Source: Anaerolineales bacterium (lineage in GTDB: Bacteria > Chloroflexota > Anaerolineae > Anaerolineales > Villigracilaceae). Taken from it: a stretch of 8,310 bases of DNA. The DNA is taken from NCBI GenBank assembly GCA_016789205.1, contig JAEURF010000065.1, positions 1 through 8,310 on the forward strand. The letters are read 5' to 3'. The position numbers were made by a program, and so were the translations under genes. The notes below the pieces were generated by a model. The model was not told where the DNA came from. It saw nothing but the letters and a program-made list of their open reading frames with translations, and did no database searches. Below, piece by piece: positions 1 through 6,000 of the stretch (position 1 is the stretch's first letter; each line of letters opens with the position of its first letter).

Positions 1-1
1 G

Positions 2-70
2 TTTGTGTTAAGCAATAAGCGTGTACCTGAATGGAGTTTTGTCTCGCATCATAGCATTCAAGATGGTTAG
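2..70 (+). CDS. Possible C-terminal tail of an upstream gene (cut by window edge)
   Basis: One plus-strand frame is open from the left edge for 22 codons and stops with TAG at 68-70; the other two plus frames stop within the first 20 bases. The visible tail ends ...RVPEWSFVSHHSIQDG. I do not recognise the family, and an open frame this short may be chance. If real, it ends 15 bases before the next gene, which would suggest co-transcription. Confidence 0.25.
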   Translation, partial: FVLSNKRVPEWSFVSHHSIQDG

Positions 71-85
71 GAATTTTGAAATTTT

Positions 86-619
86 ATGAAATTGTTAAAC
101 AAATCAACAAAGATAAGATTTGTAATCCTACTTTCTACCCTTGTGATTTATTACATTACACAAACCACAAACACGAAAACTCCAAGCATCACCCTATCAC
201 CCACTCCAACCCCAGATGAAAAAATCGCGCTTTACGAAAGTATTAATCACGTGTTGGGAACTGATAATAAAAATATACCCAGACTGACCAAAATTTCTTA
301 CAGCTACCCCGAACGTGGAGATATAACCATCACTTGGGCAATCAATCAGCATGTATTCCAAAATTCAAGAAAAACCAATGTACAAATGGATGCAGTCAAT
401 ATTCTAAAAGTCCTTGAGAATCATAAAACCCGCTTTGTTTACGTTATTCTGATAGGCACATTTTCAACCCAAGACCCGCTTGCTAACTTAACTGAAATAC
501 AAGCAATCAATCTTGGTTTTAATAAATCAAAACTCGACAAAATCAATTGGGCAGATTTTCATTCTTCAAATATATATGACCTCGCCGATGTAGCAAAAAT
601 AACAGATGAGTGGAAGTAA
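86..619 (+). CDS. Membrane-anchored or exported protein of unknown function
   Basis: This is a 177-residue protein. A short basic N-terminus (residues 1-11) is followed by a hydrophobic segment at about 12-26, which fits an uncleaved signal anchor or a signal peptide. Residues 28-44 form a Thr/Pro/Ser-rich linker (SPTPTPDEK), typical of extracytoplasmic proteins that project from the membrane. The remaining ~130 residues look like a small soluble alpha/beta domain, with GDITITWAIN at about 98-107 and KINWADF near the C-terminus. From memory, similar GDI-[TF]-AIN / INWxxF domains occur in hypothetical proteins of Chloroflexota and Actinobacteria, but no function is known to me. No cysteine follows the hydrophobic segment, so it is not a lipoprotein. 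The gene is visibly more A+T-rich than secD and later genes, which could mean relaxed constraint or acquisition. An AGGA at 69-72 is rather far (13 bases) from the ATG, so the start is only moderately supported. Confidence 0.7.
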   Translation: MKLLNKSTKIRFVILLSTLVIYYITQTTNTKTPSITLSPTPTPDEKIALYESINHVLGTDNKNIPRLTKISYSYPERGDITITWAINQHVFQNSRKTNVQMDAVNILKVLENHKTRFVYVILIGTFSTQDPLANLTEIQAINLGFNKSKLDKINWADFHSSNIYDLADVAKITDEWK

Positions 620-747
620 AAAACTTTCTAAGTTTACAACAAATCAAACATAAATTTTCATTTTAGCTCGTTTGTCTACGCGCAAATCAAGTTCCTAAAT
701 TCCAATTTCCAATCTTGAATATCTATTCTCATTTCACTCAATGGGAG

Positions 748-753
748 TATAAT
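748..753 (+). promoter_or_regulatory. Candidate -10 box (TATAAT) of the secD-secF operon
   Basis: A perfect TATAAT lies 53 bases before the secD ATG in the 187-base gap after the upstream gene. No good -35 stands at 16-18 bases; a TTGAAT at 715-720 is 27 bases away, which is too far. Transcription would start near 760, just at the base of the stem-loop that follows. The rest of the gap (620-747) is A+T-rich and holds nothing else I can name. Confidence 0.5.
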
Positions 754-757
754 AGCG

Positions 758-790
758 TCCGCGCCAGCCACAGGCTGGCATTTTCGTGGA
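758..790 (+). promoter_or_regulatory. Stem-loop in the secD 5' leader
   Basis: GCCAGCC (763-769) and GGCTGGC (773-779) form a perfect 7-bp GC-rich stem with a 3-base loop (ACA). The helix can continue below a 6-base bulge (780-785), because 758-762 (TCCGC) pairs with 786-790 (GTGGA) with one G-U wobble. The outer strand ends two bases before the GGAG (792-795) that is the likely secD ribosome binding site. It could be a 5' stabilising hairpin or a translation control element. A run of only four T follows the inner stem, so it is a poor intrinsic terminator. Confidence 0.5.
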
Positions 791-810
791 TGGAGAACAC
801 TAACGCATGA
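790..810 (+). other. Six-codon mini-ORF overlapping the secD start
   Basis: ATG at 790 opens Met-Glu-Asn-Thr-Asn-Ala and stops with TGA at 808-810, sharing ATGA with the secD start codon at 807. This geometry is typical of translationally coupled genes, but the mini-ORF has no clear ribosome binding site of its own and its first codons overlap the GGAG likely used by secD. It may be coincidence. Confidence 0.2.
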
Positions 811-2162
811 TTCGTAATTTAACTAACCGCATCATTTTAATTGTGGTTGTGGTTGCCCTCGCTGTATGGATTGACCTCAGCCGTGAAATTGAACTTCTTA
901 ACCCCATCACTGATGAAGCGCTTTTTAGCAGAAACGTAGAACCGCGCCTCGGGCTTGATTTGCAAGGTGGCTTACAAGTTTTACTTGAAGCTGATATCCC
1001 TGCTGACCAAACCATTGACCCCGAAGCCATGGAAGTTGCCCGCCAAATTGTGCAACAACGTACAGATGCATTAGGCGTCAATGAAAATGTGATTCAAGTA
1101 GCCGGTGACCGTCGCATTGTCGGCGAATTCCCCGGTTTAGAAGATACTGAATCCGTTTTGGCGACGATTCAACAAACGGGTCTGCTTGAGTTTGTAGACA
1201 CCGGCGACTACTACCCCGAGCCGGGCACAATCCTCGTCACCGACTACAGCCCAACCGGTGAACCAGTCGAAGTTGCGGAAGGCGAAACGATTTACCATAC
1301 CATTATGACCGGCGCAGAAGTTGATTCAGTCGTCGTCGGTCAAGACACATTAAATAGCAATTATGTCATCAACTTCGCATTGAAATCAAACGGGGCAAAA
1401 ATTTTTGGCGACCACACTACAGCCAACACCGGCAAATACCTTGCCATAGTTTTAGATAAACAAGTCATATCTGCACCTGTGATTAACGACCCTATCATTG
1501 GCGGGCAAGGCACAATTTCAGGTAATTTCACACTCGAAGAAGCCAATGCATTCGCCATTCAATTAAGATATGGCTCTTTACCCGTTCCTCTTAAAATTGT
1601 TGAAACACGCATTATTGGTCCAACCCTCGGCGCTGACTCATTAAATAAAAGTGTGGTCGCAGGGTTAATCGGAATGATTATCGTCGTGTTATTTATGGTT
1701 ATTTATTATCGTCTGCCGGGCATTGTGGCTGTGCTTTCCATTTTGATTTACGCCGCAATCGCATTTGCAGTATTCAAATGGTTTCACTTCACGCTTACAT
1801 TACCCGGCATTGCCGGTTTCATGCTCAGCACCGGCACAGCGCTAGATTCAAACATCCTCATCTTCGAACGCATGAAAGAAGAATTACGCAATGGAAAAAC
1901 ATTGAATCAAGCCATGGACCAAGGCTGGACGCGTGCTTGGTCATCCATCCGCGACTCGAACCTTGCCGCAATTATCACCTCCGTGATTCTATTCTGGTTC
2001 GGTTCCTCATTTGGCGCAACCATCGTAAAAGGCTTCTCATTAACCCTCGCACTCGGCGTCATCATTTCATTATTCACAGCAGTTTACGTCACACGCACTT
2101 TGCTGGCGCTTTTCTTGCGTACTTTTAAACCGCAAAACTACGAACGCTGGTTTGGTTTATAA
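807..2162 (+). CDS. secD: Protein translocase subunit SecD
   Basis: SecD is a membrane subunit of the SecDF accessory complex, which uses the proton-motive force to help pull preproteins out of the SecYEG channel on the outer side. The 451 residues show TM1 at about 8-22; the family signature PRLGLDLQGG at 46-55; the periplasmic P1 head with QRTDALGVNE (84-93) and VISAPVIN (220-227); then five further membrane segments at about 282-301, 303-325, 330-353, 383-402 and 410-438. The conserved transmembrane aspartate is D347, in GTALDSNILIFER. The common form of this motif is GMAVDANVLIFER, so M, V and A are replaced by T344, L346 and S348. The length is near that of SecD proteins without an enlarged periplasmic insert. 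GGAG at 792-795 precedes the ATG by 11 bases. secF follows after 24 bases; no yajC lies directly upstream. Confidence 0.97.
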   Translation: MIRNLTNRIILIVVVVALAVWIDLSREIELLNPITDEALFSRNVEPRLGLDLQGGLQVLLEADIPADQTIDPEAMEVARQIVQQRTDALGVNENVIQVAGDRRIVGEFPGLEDTESVLATIQQTGLLEFVDTGDYYPEPGTILVTDYSPTGEPVEVAEGETIYHTIMTGAEVDSVVVGQDTLNSNYVINFALKSNGAKIFGDHTTANTGKYLAIVLDKQVISAPVINDPIIGGQGTISGNFTLEEANAFAIQLRYGSLPVPLKIVETRIIGPTLGADSLNKSVVAGLIGMIIVVLFMVIYYRLPGIVAVLSILIYAAIAFAVFKWFHFTLTLPGIAGFMLSTGTALDSNILIFERMKEELRNGKTLNQAMDQGWTRAWSSIRDSNLAAIITSVILFWFGSSFGATIVKGFSLTLALGVIISLFTAVYVTRTLLALFLRTFKPQNYERWFGL

Positions 2163-2186
2163 ACAAATCCATTAAGGAAATTTGTT

Positions 2187-3101
2187 ATGAATATTTTAGG
2201 TAAACGATATTACTTTTTTGCTTTTTCGCTGATTTTGATTGTCTCAGGTTTAACCTTGCTTGGAATCAACGGCGTACCTCTCTCGATTGATTTTACAGGC
2301 GGGAGCCTACTCGAACTTCAGTTTGAAAATGGAAAAACTCCCGATACAGCGACAATCGTCTCGATTTATGAAAAATCAAATATTGATGATGCACAGGTTA
2401 CAGCCACAGAAATTGGCTCAGTCATTATTCGCTCTTCCTTCCTCACAAACGAAGTGCGCGACGAAGTATTGACGACTTTACGAGAATCTTCTGGCGGAGA
2501 TATAACCGTTGTGCGCTTCGATAGTGTTGGACCCAGCATTGGCGCACAAGTAACACAACGTGCCGCCATTGCAATTGCTGTCGCCTCGATTCTTGTAGTG
2601 CTATTTATTATTTGGTCCTTCCGCAAAGTTGAAAACGCTTTCCGCTATGGCGTCTGTGCGATTCTAGCTATGGTGCATGACATTGCCATCATTTTCAGTA
2701 TCACGGGCATTGGCGCATATTTTTTCAATTGGCAAATCGACTCGCTCTTTCTCACTGCCTTGTTGACCGTCATTGGTTTCTCGATGCAAGACACCATCGT
2801 CGTGTTTGACCGCATCCGCGAAAACTCAAATATCCTACGCAGGCTTGAATACGAAAAGCTAGTTAATCATTCAATTGTGCAAACATTACAACGCTCTATC
2901 AACACCCAATTGATGACCGTAGAATTTCTTTTGCTCGCACTAGCATTGTTCGGCGGTGTCACCTTGCAAGAATTTGCTATCGTCTTACTCGTCGGCTTAT
3001 TAAGCGGAACCTACTCCTCTATTTTTGTCGCGGCACCCATTCTTGTTTTATGGGAAAAACGCGAATGGCAAACTTGGTTTGGGCGTGGCGCAAGCGCATA
3101 A
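2187..3101 (+). CDS. secF: Protein translocase subunit SecF
   Basis: SecF is the partner of SecD; the two form the proton-driven accessory complex of the Sec translocon. The 304 residues fit the usual SecF length. TM1 is at about 8-26, followed by the signature SIDFTGGSLLELQF (33-46), a short periplasmic P4 head with VGPSIGAQ (114-121), and five C-terminal membrane segments between 125 and 290. Key motifs are MVHDI with D165, GFSMQDTIVVFDRIREN (197-213) with D202, and SINTQLMT followed by LFGGVTLQEFA and GTYSSIF. The common form of the central motif is GYSINDTIVVFDRIREN, so this copy has Q201 in place of N. A clean ribosome binding site AAGGAA (2174-2179) stands 7 bases before the ATG. It is the last gene of the secD-secF operon, followed 3 bases on by a terminator. 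Confidence 0.97.
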   Translation: MNILGKRYYFFAFSLILIVSGLTLLGINGVPLSIDFTGGSLLELQFENGKTPDTATIVSIYEKSNIDDAQVTATEIGSVIIRSSFLTNEVRDEVLTTLRESSGGDITVVRFDSVGPSIGAQVTQRAAIAIAVASILVVLFIIWSFRKVENAFRYGVCAILAMVHDIAIIFSITGIGAYFFNWQIDSLFLTALLTVIGFSMQDTIVVFDRIRENSNILRRLEYEKLVNHSIVQTLQRSINTQLMTVEFLLLALALFGGVTLQEFAIVLLVGLLSGTYSSIFVAAPILVLWEKREWQTWFGRGASA

Positions 3102-3104
3102 CTT

Positions 3105-3136
3105 AAATACCGCGACATTAAGTCGCGGTATTTTTT
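3105..3136 (+). terminator. Intrinsic terminator of secD-secF, possibly bidirectional
   Basis: The inverted repeat 3105-3116 / 3122-3133 makes a 12-bp stem with core ACCGCGAC/GTCGCGGT and a 5-base loop (ATTAA). Six T follow at 3131-3136, partly paired with the stem's A-rich base. It begins 3 bases after the secF stop. The convergent glycerate kinase ends at 3138, so the same hairpin lies just past that gene on the minus strand, but there only three T follow the stem, so termination in that direction should be weaker. Confidence 0.9.
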
Positions 3137-3137
3137 A

Positions 3138-4475
3138 TTAAAACGCAAAACAAAAAACTAAATCGTTGACATTTGTTCCACTCGGACCTGTTTTGATTAA
3201 GTCATCTAATTTTTCAAAAAAATGATACGCATCATTTCTTAACCTATAACCTGTTACCTCCAACCCAAGCGACTCAGCCCTTTGAGCCGTTTCCCCGGTC
3301 ACTACAGCACCTGCCGCATCCGTTGGACCATCTTCCCCATCCGTCGCAATTGAAATCATCATCACATTTTTCAAACCAGCCAATTCATTTACAGTTGCTA
3401 ATGCTAGCTCTTGATTCCTGCCACCTTTGCCATCTCCCTTGATTGTGACCGTCGTTTCGCCACCCGCCAGTAAACAAAAAGGGCGTTTTGTCGTTTGCAG
3501 TGCCTCTTTGAATTGAAATGCAAGTTGCCTGCCAACATCTTGCGCTTCGCCTTGTAAAACGTTATTAATAACTTTCGTTTGAAAATTCTTATCCACTGCC
3601 TTAATCTGGCTCCGCGCAAACTCTAAGGCAATCTGGTTACTCCCTACAATCGTATTTGTAACTCGTGAAAATAATGGATTCTCTGCCTTCAATGTTTCTT
3701 TGAATGCAGAAACAACTGAAGATGGAATCTTATCTTTCAAATTATATTTTTCAAGAATAGCAATCGCATCCGCCTTTGTGGTTGCATCTGGTGCAGTAAT
3801 GCCAGATGCAATCGCCTCCAATGAGTCGCCAACCACATCTGAAAGGATTAGTGAAATTATTTTTGCGCCATTTGCAAATTGAGCAACTCCGCCACCTTTC
3901 AATTCATCCAAGTGGCGACGTAGCGTATTGATTTCATCAATATTGGCTCCACTCTCTAAAAATAATGAGGTCAATTTTTGTAAATCAATTAATGGAATTA
4001 ATGGCGCGGTCATTAAGGCTGAACCACCACCAGAGATTAAGCAAATTAATAAGTCATCTTTTGTTAATTGGGAGAGAAATTTTTTCGCGACAATGCCCGC
4101 TTGCAAACTCGCGTCGCCGGGGATGGGGTGATTGCCGAGGATAACAGTAGCAGGCTGAAACGTCAGAGGCGAAGCGTGTTTGGTGATGATGAGTGAATCA
4201 GTTAATGGGATTTCATCCGCAACGGCTTGAGTCATTGCAAGTGCGGCTTTTCCTAATCCAAACGCAAATACACGCGAACGTCCCGCAGGCTTGGATGATG
4301 CACTTAAATTTTCAAAATAATCTACGGGAAGCTGTTTTTGTAAATATTTTTTTACAGCGTCATACGGGTTGATTGAATCAAAAGTGGAGGCAAGCACATT
4401 TTGAATAAAATCACGTTGTGGATGATTGCGGATTGAAATTGAATCGAAGCGTGCTTTCGCAAACTTATAAGTCAT
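3138..4475 (-). CDS. Glycerate 2-kinase (MOFRL/DUF4147 family)
   Basis: This enzyme phosphorylates D-glycerate with ATP to 2-phosphoglycerate, feeding glycolysis from glycerate, serine, glyoxylate or tartrate breakdown; names used for such genes include gckA and ttuD. It is unrelated to the GlxK/GarK type. From the chosen ATG it has 445 residues, the normal length. The N-terminal DUF4147 domain shows FGLGKAALAM (72-81, with conserved K76), GNHPIPG (114-120), LISGGGSALM (146-155), INTLRRHLDELKGG (182-195) and SDVVGDSLEAIASG (212-225). The C-terminal MOFRL domain shows LAGGETTVTIKGDGKGGRNQ (336-355), ATDGEDGPTDAAGA (377-390) and the closing TGPSGTNVNDL (429-439). The ATG at 4475 overlaps the cyclase stop by 11 bases. 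A longer reading from 4547 would add 24 non-family residues and overlap the cyclase by 83 bases. No clear ribosome binding site precedes 4475, so translation is probably coupled to the cyclase. Confidence 0.93.
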   Translation of the reverse strand: MTYKFAKARFDSISIRNHPQRDFIQNVLASTFDSINPYDAVKKYLQKQLPVDYFENLSASSKPAGRSRVFAFGLGKAALAMTQAVADEIPLTDSLIITKHASPLTFQPATVILGNHPIPGDASLQAGIVAKKFLSQLTKDDLLICLISGGGSALMTAPLIPLIDLQKLTSLFLESGANIDEINTLRRHLDELKGGGVAQFANGAKIISLILSDVVGDSLEAIASGITAPDATTKADAIAILEKYNLKDKIPSSVVSAFKETLKAENPLFSRVTNTIVGSNQIALEFARSQIKAVDKNFQTKVINNVLQGEAQDVGRQLAFQFKEALQTTKRPFCLLAGGETTVTIKGDGKGGRNQELALATVNELAGLKNVMMISIATDGEDGPTDAAGAVVTGETAQRAESLGLEVTGYRLRNDAYHFFEKLDDLIKTGPSGTNVNDLVFCFAF

Positions 4476-5895
4476 CTTTACGGCGGCGGTGATGTTCACC
4501 TTTATTGCGATACATGGCATCGTCAGCAAGGTTGATTGTTTTTTCAAGACTCATTTCAGGGGTGCTGGTAGCGGCACCAATTGAAATACTTAATTCAGGC
4601 TCGCGATAATATTTATTATTCATTTCAACCAACACTTGAATATGCTTCATGTATTCAGAAGCGGCTTCTTCATTTTGACCGGGTAAAATAATGATAAATT
4701 CATCACCGCCAATCCGCGCGGTAAATTGCTCAGCATCGGATGAGGCTTGTAACACTTCTGCTATGCGGCGGATTAATTTATCACCCGCCTGATGTCCCAG
4801 TGTATCGTTGACGTGTTTAAGATAATTCAAATCGACAATAATGATGCTAATTGGGTCTTGACGATTGGCTTCAAGTTTTACGAGCGTTTCTTCAAAATAT
4901 GTGCGGTTATATAAACCAGTCATCACATCGTGTGTGCCGAGATAACGCAAATATTCTTCTGCTTTTTTTCTAGCGGTAATATCTTGAATTGCAACCATCA
5001 CCCAACTGAAATCATTTTCATATCCGGGCATCACCCGAAAATTTAATTGAATGTTGATAGGGTCGCCTGTGAGGGAATAATTAATACCTTCGCGCTCATA
5101 AGCCAATTTGCCGTTCCATAAATCAACCAATTCTTTTGCAAAGTGTGTCCCCATTTCATCACGAAACATCTGACCGAGATTTTGTATAAGCTGTTGTTTA
5201 GATGATGCGCCAAATAATTCAAGTGTCTTCTGGTTGACATTCAAAACGCGAATCAAGGAAGCGCAATGTAAAGCGGCTTCAGGATTTTCTTTTAAGTATT
5301 CTTGTAAATCAACTACGCCTTGCGCACGAAGCGAATCAAAATATTTTTTTATTTCGCTATAATCTTCTTCCCACAACGAAATTGGTGAAGATTCAAATAA
5401 ACTTTCGAGTCTTTTTTCAGCGCGTTTTCTAGCGGTGATGTTTTCAATCGTCACCAAAACTTTATCCCATTTATTTTCATGCTCTGGCAAAATACGCCAA
5501 TGTAAGATGATATCCAACGCTTCGCCGTCAAGGGTATAGTTGATTCCTTCACCTGACCATTCGATTTCCCCATTCCATAACGACAACAATTCCGCGCGAA
5601 AGTGGTGACGCATCCCGTCTCGAAAAACCAAATTTAGATTAGAGAGAAACGTCTCTTTTGAATCTGCTTTGAACATCGAAACCGTCTGTTGATTAACATT
5701 CAGCACTCTGATTCCGCGCATACATTCATCAATAAATTCAGGGTGGTCATCAAGATACGAATCTAAAGAGTCCACCCCTTGCCTTCTCAAATCATCGAAC
5801 AAGGATTTAATCTGGCTGAAATCCTGCTCCCATAGTGAAATTGGTGCATATTCAAACAAAGTAATTAAGTACTCCTTGCTGTCTGAACCAAACAT
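4465..5895 (-). CDS. Diguanylate cyclase with two tandem PAS-like sensor domains
   Basis: It should make cyclic di-GMP from two GTP. The 476-residue protein has no membrane segment and is likely cytoplasmic. Two homologous sensor repeats lie at about 14-160 and 166-313; each starts with [EY/SS]-PISLWE and ends with ITARK[RK]AE, the usual C-terminal mark of PAS/PAC domains. The catalytic domain follows from about 320: HDVMTGLYNR (322-331), D355 and N363 within VDLNYLKHVND, LGHQAGD (366-372), and an intact RIGGDEF with GGDEF at 396-400. The RxxD product-inhibition site expected five residues before GGDEF is absent: 387-390 read DAEQ. The enzyme may therefore escape classic allosteric feedback. 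The ATG has a good AAAGGA site 7 bases upstream (5903-5908). It is first in an operon with the glycerate kinase and is divergent from the receiver/GGDEF-like gene. The signal sensed cannot be read from the sequence. Confidence 0.93.
   Translation of the reverse strand: MFGSDSKEYLITLFEYAPISLWEQDFSQIKSLFDDLRRQGVDSLDSYLDDHPEFIDECMRGIRVLNVNQQTVSMFKADSKETFLSNLNLVFRDGMRHHFRAELLSLWNGEIEWSGEGINYTLDGEALDIILHWRILPEHENKWDKVLVTIENITARKRAEKRLESLFESSPISLWEEDYSEIKKYFDSLRAQGVVDLQEYLKENPEAALHCASLIRVLNVNQKTLELFGASSKQQLIQNLGQMFRDEMGTHFAKELVDLWNGKLAYEREGINYSLTGDPINIQLNFRVMPGYENDFSWVMVAIQDITARKKAEEYLRYLGTHDVMTGLYNRTYFEETLVKLEANRQDPISIIIVDLNYLKHVNDTLGHQAGDKLIRRIAEVLQASSDAEQFTARIGGDEFIIILPGQNEEAASEYMKHIQVLVEMNNKYYREPELSISIGAATSTPEMSLEKTINLADDAMYRNKGEHHRRRKDDL
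4957..5856 (-). repeat. Tandem duplication of the PAS-like domain inside the cyclase gene
   Basis: The two sensor domains are in register with a period of 152 residues (456 bases): LFEYAPISLWEQDFSQIK at 14-31 matches LFESSPISLWEEDYSEIK at 166-183, and IRVLNVNQ occurs in both (62-69 and 215-222). WNGEIEW/WNGKLAY, EGINY and the ITARK ends also align. Identity remains visible at the DNA level in places, such as GAAATTGGTG in both copies. This points to an internal gene duplication rather than fusion of unrelated PAS domains. Confidence 0.85.
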
Positions 5896-5934
5896 TGTTT
5901 AGTCCTTTGCGGATTGAAATTTTCTAGCATAGTG

Positions 5935-5940
5935 ATTATA
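5935..5940 (-). promoter_or_regulatory. Candidate -10 box (TATAAT) for the cyclase-glycerate kinase operon
   Basis: Read on the minus strand, TATAAT lies 39 bases before the cyclase ATG, giving a leader of about 30 bases that holds the AAAGGA ribosome binding site. A TTGAAA on the same strand (5964-5969) is a possible -35, but the 23-base spacer is too long for a standard sigma-70 promoter. Activation by a regulator or a weak -35 is therefore possible. Confidence 0.5.
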
Positions 5941-5988
5941 CATGTAGGGCAGATAAAAAATCATTTCAATATAAGATTATTTAAGTCG

Positions 5989-5994
5989 TATAAT
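5989..5994 (+). promoter_or_regulatory. Candidate -10 box of the receiver/GGDEF-like gene, implying a leaderless mRNA
   Basis: A perfect TATAAT ends 6 bases before the ATG at 6001. Transcription normally starts about 7 bases after the -10, which is at or next to the A of the ATG. There is no Shine-Dalgarno-like sequence between the box and the start. The best -35 (TTCAAT, 5965-5970, 18-base spacer) is weak. Both facts support a leaderless transcript. Confidence 0.55.
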
Positions 5995-6000
5995 ATCCGC

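Noticed and set aside
621..635. Inverted repeat AAACTT-TCT-AAGTTT after the first gene as a terminator
   Set aside because: Only six A/T-rich pairs and no U-run; too weak to call.
715..720. TTGAAT as -35 of the secD promoter
   Set aside because: The 27-base spacing to the TATAAT is too long for a sigma-70-type promoter.
800..1081. Minus-strand open frame opposite the secD start
   Set aside because: It is a shadow of secD, with no ribosome binding site or recognisable protein features.
1778..2128. Plus-strand open frame of 116 codons inside secD
   Set aside because: Wrong frame within a strongly conserved gene; His/Arg-rich product typical of an out-of-frame reading.
4476..4547. Longer glycerate kinase start at 4547
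   Set aside because: The extra 24 residues overlap the conserved end of the cyclase in another frame and are not part of the kinase family; 4475 gives the normal length.
5914..6000. N-terminal extension of the response regulator from ATG 5914
   Set aside because: It adds 29 residues before the receiver fold that are not family-like, and it would run through the best -10 box.
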